A stretch of 11,336 nucleotides of DNA. Source: GWF2-30-66 sp042576225. GTDB lineage: Bacteria; Babelota; Babeliae; Babelales; Vermiphilaceae. Made by a program: the position numbers and the translations under genes. The stretch's first letter is position 1, and each line of letters begins with the position of its first letter. Below the pieces are notes generated by a model. The model saw only the letters and a program-made list of their open reading frames with translations, had not been told where the DNA came from and did no database searches. Shown here one piece after another: positions 6,319 through 11,336 of the stretch. The stretch spans positions 1 to 11,336 of the forward strand of contig JBHPCA010000042.1 in NCBI GenBank assembly GCA_042576225.1. Direction: 5' to 3'.

Positions 6319-8370
6319 CTACTGTAACCCGAGATATGCAAAAAATGAATCTTGGTCTGGTTCTTTTCCCAAGAAGTTTTTCAATAAAATATTCGGGTCT
6401 TGACTTCCGCCTCTTGAAATTAACTGATCTATATATTTTTGTCCAATAATTGGGTTTAATAACCCATAATTTTTTATTTTACAGAACATTTCTATTGCAA
6501 AAACTTTTGACCACATATAGCTATAATATTTTGCACCGTATCCAGATAAATGTCCAAATGATGCATACATATTATCTTGAGGTTCATATGCGATGCGAGG
6601 TCTCATCTTTTTTGTTAGTGCTTGATATATCTCTTGTGCGTTCCCTTTTTCTTTTGCATTAAAATATGAAAGTGCAAGACAAGAAAGATAACATTGTCGT
6701 TGCAAGAAATCACCGGTATCAAAATGCTTAAGCGCAAGTATATTCTCTATTTGCTTATCTGGTAATGGTTCACCTGTTTTGTAGTGGCTACTTATTTTTT
6801 TTACTATATCTTTATCAGAAAGCCATTCCTCAAGCATTTGTGATGGCATTTCTACAAAGTCAGTTTTTACACTTGTGCCTGAAAATGATCCTATAGAAGT
6901 TCTTCCCAAAATTGCATGCAGTGCATGTCCAAGTTCATGAAAGAAGGTCTCTACATCTTCCCGTTTGAGTAAAGATGGTTTGTGTGCAGTTGTCTTTGGA
7001 AAGTTTGCAACGACTATTTCTACACATGGGTCCATGCCTTTGTTTTTTACTGCAGGGACTATGGTAATTTGGCATGCGTGGCTGTATTTGTTTTCTCTTG
7101 GGTGCAAGTCCAGTAGCAAGTACCCTAATAATATCTTTGGTGTATCGTCAAGCTTGCTTTTTGCATACACTTCTATCAGTTTTACGTCTTTGTGCCAAAG
7201 GGGGGTGCTTGAGTAATTTGTTCCAGATGTGTCTGCGCCAGACGTGTCTAAGAAATTAAACTGTAAACCAAAAAACTGTTCATAAATTTCAAGAAGATTT
7301 TTAATAGTTTTTTCTGTGGGAAAGTACTGGGATATTTCTTGCTCGTTTAAGTTGAGATTCTTTTTTTTATAATAATTTTTTATATATCTTGTATCCCATG
7401 GGTTTACGCATCCATCTTTTGTGAGTATTACTGATTCTGGTAATTTTTTTGTGAGCTGCTCAAATTCTTTTTGTGCTTTATTGCTAGCTCTTTTGTAAAG
7501 AGAGTCAAGAAATATTTGTACTGTTTGAGGGTTTTTTGCCATCTGGTCATCTAAATCAAGATGGGCGTAACTCTCAAATCCCAGTATTTGTGCAAGCTGG
7601 TGTCGTTTTTCTCTTATTCTTTCTAATATATCTTTGTTTTGGGGGTACGCCCTGTTGGTAAAAGCCAGATATAATTTCTTTCTTGTGTTTTGAACGCAGC
7701 AGTTATCCATTATGTTAGCATAGGTTGGGTAATCTAGGCTTACAATAAAATTTCCTGACACGTCTTTTTCTAGAGAATCTATAAACTCTTTGCTTGTACC
7801 AGCCAGTTCTTCCTGAGAGACCAGTATGTTTGTTTTATCTTGCGCTATATTTGTATCAAATTGCAGTTCAAGTTCGCCCAGTTCTTTGTTTAATTTTTTT
7901 ACCTGATTGAGCTGTTCTTCAGGCAAATCTAAACCAGCGCGTTTATAATCGCTTATGGTCTCAGTAAGAAAATAATGTTCTTCCTGTGTCAGATCTTCTT
8001 TATTTGCATTATGTTCAGCGTAGTCTTTAAGGGCTTTATATAGTTTTTGGTTGTTGCTTACCTGGTCTATCCAGAATTTTTGTATTTTGATCAGTTCTTT
8101 GTGTGTTGTATCGCGAATGCTTTTTTCTGGACTGAGCATTTCCAGTGCAGCCAGGGCGTTGCATAGCACAGAAATATTATCCAAAGATGATAGCTCGTCC
8201 AGAGCTTTGGCTGTATTTGCAAAGGTTTTTTCTTGCGATTTTATACTGATTATTTGGTCTATTTTCTCTTGTGCTTCTTGTATATATTTATTTACAAGAC
8301 TTTCTATTTGGGCAGGTGTTTTAGGAAAAAGTTTTTCTATATCTTTTTTATTTCTAATTTTTGATAGCAT
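6319..8370 (-). CDS. M3 family metallopeptidase (oligopeptidase A / thimet-oligopeptidase type)
   Basis: A zinc endopeptidase that cuts short peptides, normally in the cytoplasm as part of peptide turnover; no signal peptide is seen here. The active site is HELGH at 478-482 (zinc ligands H478 and H482, catalytic E479), with the third ligand E507 in KTDFVEMPSQMLEEW, 29 residues after the first His as in the M3 family. The substrate-loop signature HLSGYGAKYYSYMW is at 607-620, with Lys where Gly is more usual. At 683 residues the length is full for the family. The N-terminal half is mostly helical. A short low-complexity insert, DTSGADTSG, lies near 375-383. The ATG follows AAGG (AAGGTCCAAAT-ATG). 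The gene starts 33 bases after the uvrB stop, so the two are probably co-transcribed. Confidence 0.95.
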   Translation of the reverse strand: MLSKIRNKKDIEKLFPKTPAQIESLVNKYIQEAQEKIDQIISIKSQEKTFANTAKALDELSSLDNISVLCNALAALEMLSPEKSIRDTTHKELIKIQKFWIDQVSNNQKLYKALKDYAEHNANKEDLTQEEHYFLTETISDYKRAGLDLPEEQLNQVKKLNKELGELELQFDTNIAQDKTNILVSQEELAGTSKEFIDSLEKDVSGNFIVSLDYPTYANIMDNCCVQNTRKKLYLAFTNRAYPQNKDILERIREKRHQLAQILGFESYAHLDLDDQMAKNPQTVQIFLDSLYKRASNKAQKEFEQLTKKLPESVILTKDGCVNPWDTRYIKNYYKKKNLNLNEQEISQYFPTEKTIKNLLEIYEQFFGLQFNFLDTSGADTSGTNYSSTPLWHKDVKLIEVYAKSKLDDTPKILLGYLLLDLHPRENKYSHACQITIVPAVKNKGMDPCVEIVVANFPKTTAHKPSLLKREDVETFFHELGHALHAILGRTSIGSFSGTSVKTDFVEMPSQMLEEWLSDKDIVKKISSHYKTGEPLPDKQIENILALKHFDTGDFLQRQCYLSCLALSYFNAKEKGNAQEIYQALTKKMRPRIAYEPQDNMYASFGHLSGYGAKYYSYMWSKVFAIEMFCKIKNYGLLNPIIGQKYIDQLISRGGSQDPNILLKNFLGKEPDQDSFFAYLGLQ

Positions 8371-8403
8371 ATTTGGACCTTATTTGAGAGCTTTGAGATG
8401 TTT

Positions 8404-10383
8404 TTAATTTAATTCACTTTTTAATCTAATCAATTGCTCGCGAAGTTCAATAGCTTTTTCGAAGTTTAATTCAGAAGCTGCGTTTTGCATATCGATTTCA
8501 AGTTGCGTGATTTGTTTCAAAATATCTTGTGAAGAGCTATGAGAATGAGACTTGGGTTTTTTCTTGCTCTTGCCAAGTTTAGATGCGTTTTTAATATCCT
8601 GTTGCAGCTTGTTAATGCTTTTTTTAACCTCTCTTTGCACACTCTTTGGTGTAATATTATGTTTTTTATTATACGCTTGCTGTAAATTGCGTCGTCGGTC
8701 AGTTTCATCTATTGCCGCACGCATCGATTTTGTTGTTTTGTCTGCGTACATAATTACTTTAGACTCAGTGTTTCGTGCAGCTCGTCCAATAAGCTGTATA
8801 AGTGATTTTTTGTCTCTCAAAAAACTTTCTATATCAGCATCCATTATTGCCATGAGTGCAACTTCAGGAAGATCCAGGCCTTCACGTAGTAGGTTAACAC
8901 CTACTAAGCAATCAAATACACCCAATCTCAATTTTTGAAGTAGCTCAGTTCGTTTTGGCGTTTTAAGATCACTGTGCAAGTAACAGACTTTTATTTGTTG
9001 TTCTTCTAGATATCGTGCTAACTGCTCGGCAAGTTTTTTGGTCAGAACGGTGACCAAAGTTCTAAAGCCTTTATTTGTTGTTTCTTTTATGTTTTTGAGC
9101 AAGTTTTCCATTTGGCTGATACGAGAGACGATCTCTATTTTTGGGTCGACAAGTCCAGTAGGGCGAATAATTTGTTCTACAATGTTTTTAGAATTTTTTA
9201 GTTCGTAATCGCTTGGTGTTGCAGATACAAAAATAACATTTTTTAAGTGTTTCTCTATCTCTTCAAATTTTAGTGGTCTGTTATCAAATGCAGATGGCAG
9301 TCTAAAACCAAACTCTATTAAATTCTTTTTGCGAGACCTGTCGCCTGCATACATACCTCTAAATTGTGGTATAGCAATATGAGATTCATCTATGATAGTT
9401 AAAAAGTCATCTTGGAAAAAATCAAACAAGCAAAATGGCGCCTGCCCAGACTTTCTGCCTTCAAAATGGGATGAATAGTTTTCTATGCCTGAGCAGTATC
9501 CAATTTCTTGTATAAGCTCTAAATCATGGGCAATTCTTTTTTGTATTCTGTCTCTATAAATTGGGTTCTCGACCGTTGGTGCATATTCATCAAGTTCTGC
9601 TTTTATACTTGCAATAGCAGCTCTTTTTTTGTCTTCTGTGGTAACAAAGTGCTTTGCAGGAAATATTAAAGTGTTATCAAGGTCTTGCAAAACAGTATTA
9701 TTTAACTTGCTCACCCACTGCAAGCTTTCTATGTTGTTGCCAAACAGCTCTATTCTTAGTTTCTCTTTCATGTAGGGTAAGTTAACTTCAATAGTATTGC
9801 CTAAAACCTGGAACGTGCCAGAGCTTTTTTCTATATCGTTTCTGATATACTGTATAAAAATTAATTGTCTTATGAGCTCTTTACGTGTGATTTTTTGGTT
9901 AATTTTTAATGGCAGGGCCAAATTTTTGTAATCATACGGGTTTCCTAGAGAATAAATACAGGATACAGAGGCTATAATTATTGTATCAGGGCGATTTATG
10001 ACAGAGGCTGTTGCCTCCACTCTCAGGCGCTCAATTTCGCTGTTTACCTGCGTTTCTTTGGGAATATAGATATCCTGAGCCGGCAAATATGATTCTGGCT
10101 GGTAATAGTCATAATAACTAACAAAATAACAAACTTTATTCTCAGGGAAAAAGAGGCTAAATTCTTCATATAACTGTGCAGCAAGCGTTTTGTTGGGAGA
10201 AAGCACTAGAACGGGTTTGTCCTGTTTTGCAATCACATTGGCTATTGTGAAGGTTTTTCCAGAACCGGTGACGCCTATAAGCGTCGATTTACCAGGAAGT
10301 GCGTTGCTCAGCTGTTCAATAGCCTTGGGCTGGTCGCCTTTTGGCTTGAAAGGTAGGTGTAACTTAAATTTTTTCTTTCCCAT
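8404..10383 (-). CDS. uvrB: UvrABC excision nuclease subunit B
   Basis: UvrB is the damage-verifying helicase-like subunit of nucleotide excision repair; it binds UvrA on loading, then UvrC for incision. The sequence is textbook: Walker A GVTGSGKT at 37-44, damage-probing beta-hairpin YYDYYQPESYLPAQD at 90-104, Walker B DESH at 332-335, FRGMYAGDRSRK at 341-352, SATPSDYE at 387-394, GVNLLREGLDLPEVAL at 495-510, motif VI QLIGRAARN at 530-538, and a C-terminal UVR (UvrC-binding) helix pair at about 620-656. The length of 659 residues is normal. A small departure is DADIESFLRDKKS where DADKEGFLRSERS is common. The SD before the ATG is weak (AAGAG only 1-2 bases away), which fits a very short or absent leader. 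It is probably the first gene of the four-gene minus-strand unit. Confidence 0.98.
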   Translation of the reverse strand: MGKKKFKLHLPFKPKGDQPKAIEQLSNALPGKSTLIGVTGSGKTFTIANVIAKQDKPVLVLSPNKTLAAQLYEEFSLFFPENKVCYFVSYYDYYQPESYLPAQDIYIPKETQVNSEIERLRVEATASVINRPDTIIIASVSCIYSLGNPYDYKNLALPLKINQKITRKELIRQLIFIQYIRNDIEKSSGTFQVLGNTIEVNLPYMKEKLRIELFGNNIESLQWVSKLNNTVLQDLDNTLIFPAKHFVTTEDKKRAAIASIKAELDEYAPTVENPIYRDRIQKRIAHDLELIQEIGYCSGIENYSSHFEGRKSGQAPFCLFDFFQDDFLTIIDESHIAIPQFRGMYAGDRSRKKNLIEFGFRLPSAFDNRPLKFEEIEKHLKNVIFVSATPSDYELKNSKNIVEQIIRPTGLVDPKIEIVSRISQMENLLKNIKETTNKGFRTLVTVLTKKLAEQLARYLEEQQIKVCYLHSDLKTPKRTELLQKLRLGVFDCLVGVNLLREGLDLPEVALMAIMDADIESFLRDKKSLIQLIGRAARNTESKVIMYADKTTKSMRAAIDETDRRRNLQQAYNKKHNITPKSVQREVKKSINKLQQDIKNASKLGKSKKKPKSHSHSSSQDILKQITQLEIDMQNAASELNFEKAIELREQLIRLKSELN

Positions 10384-10389
10384 ACTCTT

Positions 10390-10418
10390 ATTTTACCAAA
10401 AATGCTTAAAATAGGCAA
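10390..10418 (-). promoter_or_regulatory. Candidate sigma70-type promoter of uvrB
   Basis: Read on the minus strand, TTGCCT (10418-10413) is separated by 17 bases from TAAAAT (10395-10390). That is a 4/6 match to the -35 consensus and 5/6 to the -10. Expected transcription start is about 10383-10384, at or next to the uvrB ATG, so a leaderless or nearly leaderless mRNA is predicted. The -35 box overlaps the T-tract of the upstream terminator. This is a pattern call only. Confidence 0.45.
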
Positions 10419-10458
10419 AAAATAGCCCCTGAGTGTACATAAGTACAAATTCAGGGGC
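10417..10458 (-). terminator. Intrinsic terminator of the RING-protein gene
   Basis: The stem GCCCCTGA (10425-10432) pairs with TCAGGGGC (10451-10458), with a second inner stem TGTAC/GTACA around an ATAA loop. On the minus strand the hairpin is followed by TA and then six T (10422-10417), the classic Rho-independent layout. It lies 24 bases past the stop of the RING-protein gene and just before the uvrB promoter, separating the two transcription units. Confidence 0.85.
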
Positions 10459-10481
10459 AAGCTTTTGTAATTGCTTTTAAT

Positions 10482-11192
10482 TTACGACTTTTTAAGCTTA
10501 ATAATGAGGTCCAGGTAATTTTTGTTCGATATTTTATTTTTTAGGTTCTTTTTAAATTTTTTTGCAACCTGACATGTCGGCCAGAAAGTCGAATACATAC
10601 AACATGTACATTGTTGTTTCTTATATATTCCATCCCTTTTATATGCTATATTACATACCCAACAAAAGGCATGTTTGCAGGGGGCACACTCCATGTCGCT
10701 GCTAGTATCTTTAATTTTTTCGATAAGTACGTGACAATTTGGACAATTTTGCAGATTTCCCTTATTTGTCAGCAAATTTATCCAATTCTTCTCACTATGT
10801 ATCCAATCCATTTCATCTTTTTTGTGCTCTTTAATTTTTTTGTGCTTTTTAAGTTGAATCTTTTTAATTTGATTAAGTTTTTTATTATTATTATTATTAT
10901 TATTGGTAATCTTTACAATCTCTTTATGTGTGAGTGTATGTTCACACAGAGGGCATTTTAAGATGTTAACTGTTTTTTTATCTTTTATCGTAGTATCAAT
11001 GACTCCTCCTAAACATCCTTTACAAAAACAATTATGCCCACATTCTAACAGTACAAACTCGTCCACATTTTTATCGTCCATGCATATGCCACATTCTCTT
11101 GTATTATTCATTGTGAGTGTGTTGTTTGATGCCGTTATCGCAAAGCCGAGGGCTAAAACTGCAAAAACGCATTTTTTAATTGATTTATTCAT
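10482..11192 (-). CDS. Exported RING/RBR-like zinc-binding protein (candidate E3 ubiquitin-ligase mimic)
   Basis: I place the start at ATG 11190-11192 (236 residues), because GGAGG at 11201-11205 sits 8 bases upstream; the in-frame ATG at 11205-11207 overlaps that SD. Residues 1-28 form a signal peptide (MNKSIKKCVFAVLALGFA, then NNTLT-M). A RING-type finger follows at about 34-83: C34, C37, C51, H53, C55/C57, C60, C80, C83 (CGICMDD, CGHNCFCKGC, CPLC). After seven Asn and a Lys-rich linker comes a second zinc domain (150-180): CPNCHVLIEK, then MECAPC, FCWVC, which matches the Rcat (RING2) domain of RBR ligases. The expected catalytic Cys and His of the Rcat GCxHM motif are S164 and D166, and no IBR domain is evident. 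CTCC follows near 195-198. The gene has its own promoter and terminator. An exported ubiquitin-pathway effector or decoy is plausible but unproven. Confidence 0.75.
   Translation of the reverse strand: MNKSIKKCVFAVLALGFAITASNNTLTMNNTRECGICMDDKNVDEFVLLECGHNCFCKGCLGGVIDTTIKDKKTVNILKCPLCEHTLTHKEIVKITNNNNNNNKKLNQIKKIQLKKHKKIKEHKKDEMDWIHSEKNWINLLTNKGNLQNCPNCHVLIEKIKDTSSDMECAPCKHAFCWVCNIAYKRDGIYKKQQCTCCMYSTFWPTCQVAKKFKKNLKNKISNKNYLDLIIKLKKS
10882..10902. repeat. (TTA)7 trinucleotide microsatellite inside the RING-protein gene
   Basis: Seven TTA units on the plus strand read as seven AAT (Asn) codons in the linker between the two zinc domains. Unit gain or loss would change the linker length without shifting frame. 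Confidence 0.9.
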
Positions 11193-11200
11193 AAGAAAAA

Positions 11201-11205
11201 CCTCC
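11201..11205 (-). promoter_or_regulatory. Strong ribosome binding site that fixes the RING-protein start
   Basis: GGAGG on the minus strand lies 8 bases before ATG 11190-11192. It overlaps the last base of the upstream in-frame ATG (11205-11207), which has no comparable SD, so the shorter start is preferred. Confidence 0.75.
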
Positions 11206-11250
11206 ATAATAGTTAAAAATTAGTTTTTAAAAACATACTTCTATTAAAAT

Positions 11251-11278
11251 AGTATATCAGATATTTGCACACTGTCAA
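11251..11278 (-). promoter_or_regulatory. Sigma70-type promoter of the RING-protein gene
   Basis: On the minus strand a perfect TTGACA (11278-11273) is followed after 16 bases by TATACT (11256-11251), with TG one base before it as in an extended -10. Expected start is near 11244, giving a leader of about 50 bases. It is the best promoter match seen in the window. The remaining bases to 11336 hold nothing I can assign. Confidence 0.75.
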
Positions 11279-11336
11279 TGGCTTGTGCTGGTTCAATACA
11301 TATGAGACTCAAGCCACCAATTGATCATAGTATCGC

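Noticed and set aside
11205..11207. Upstream in-frame ATG giving a RING protein five residues longer (MEVFL-M)
   Set aside because: This ATG overlaps the GGAGG that is ideally placed for the next ATG at 11190-11192, has no SD of its own, and adds an acidic Glu ahead of the basic start of the signal peptide.
11281..11336. tRNA-like look at the right edge (GGTTCAATAC, then CAAGCCACCA)
   Set aside because: The bases that should pair to form a T-stem do not, and no anticodon arm can be placed. Only a 7-bp TGGCTTG/CAAGCCA pairing is seen.
11293..11336. Minus-strand frame open from the edge to a TGA at 11293-11295 (13 codons, possible tail of another gene)
   Set aside because: Thirteen open codons are expected often by chance, and nothing in the peptide is recognisable. 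It could be real but cannot be supported here.
11302..11336. Plus-strand ATG with an open frame to the window end
   Set aside because: It has no SD or promoter before it and only 11 codons are visible.
1..11336. CRISPR array, phage genes or toxin-antitoxin pair
   Set aside because: No regularly spaced direct repeats, no phage structural or integrase genes, and no paired small ORFs were found on either strand.

Overview
The window is AT-rich and densely packed, with eight recognisable genes. Three of the proteins are exported and two of those carry eukaryote-type signalling or ubiquitin-ligase folds. Together these features suggest a host-associated bacterium living in a eukaryotic cell. Candidatus Dependentiae (TM6, relatives of Babela) would fit well, but this is inferred from gene style; no rRNA or other phylogenetic marker is present to prove it.

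Layout. (1) Positions 1-1485, minus strand: a RecO-like gene (910-1485), then 11 bases later a gene for an exported coiled-coil protein (898 down past the left edge). The coiled-coil frame is broken: the 113-codon first part ends early and a second frame stays open from 654 to the window edge. (2) 1486-1601: divergent intergenic region holding a perfect 12-bp inverted repeat with TATAAT on both strands. (3) 1602-3296, plus strand: an exported PafA-type alkaline phosphatase with its catalytic residues present. (4) 3297-3626: no gene; a 281-bp inverted-repeat element with 80-nt arms lies between two convergent genes. (5) 10383 down to 3627, minus strand, probably one transcription unit: uvrB, an M3 oligopeptidase, an exported class III nucleotide-cyclase-like protein, and an MFS transporter, with gaps of 33, 54 and 13 bases. 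(6) 10384-11336: an exported RING/RBR-like protein with its own good promoter and an intrinsic terminator that abuts the probable uvrB promoter.

Housekeeping content is DNA repair (UvrB, probably RecO), peptide breakdown (M3 peptidase), phosphate release (PafA-like phosphatase) and transport (MFS). The most unusual content is two candidate host-directed proteins. One is a secreted class III cyclase homologue whose base-selecting Lys/Asp pair is replaced by Ser/Lys and whose flanks are rich in nuclear-localisation-like basic clusters. The other is a secreted protein combining a RING finger with an RBR-type Rcat domain, but lacking an evident IBR domain and with Ser where the catalytic Cys should be. 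Host-directed roles are inference; the residue observations are read directly from the sequence.
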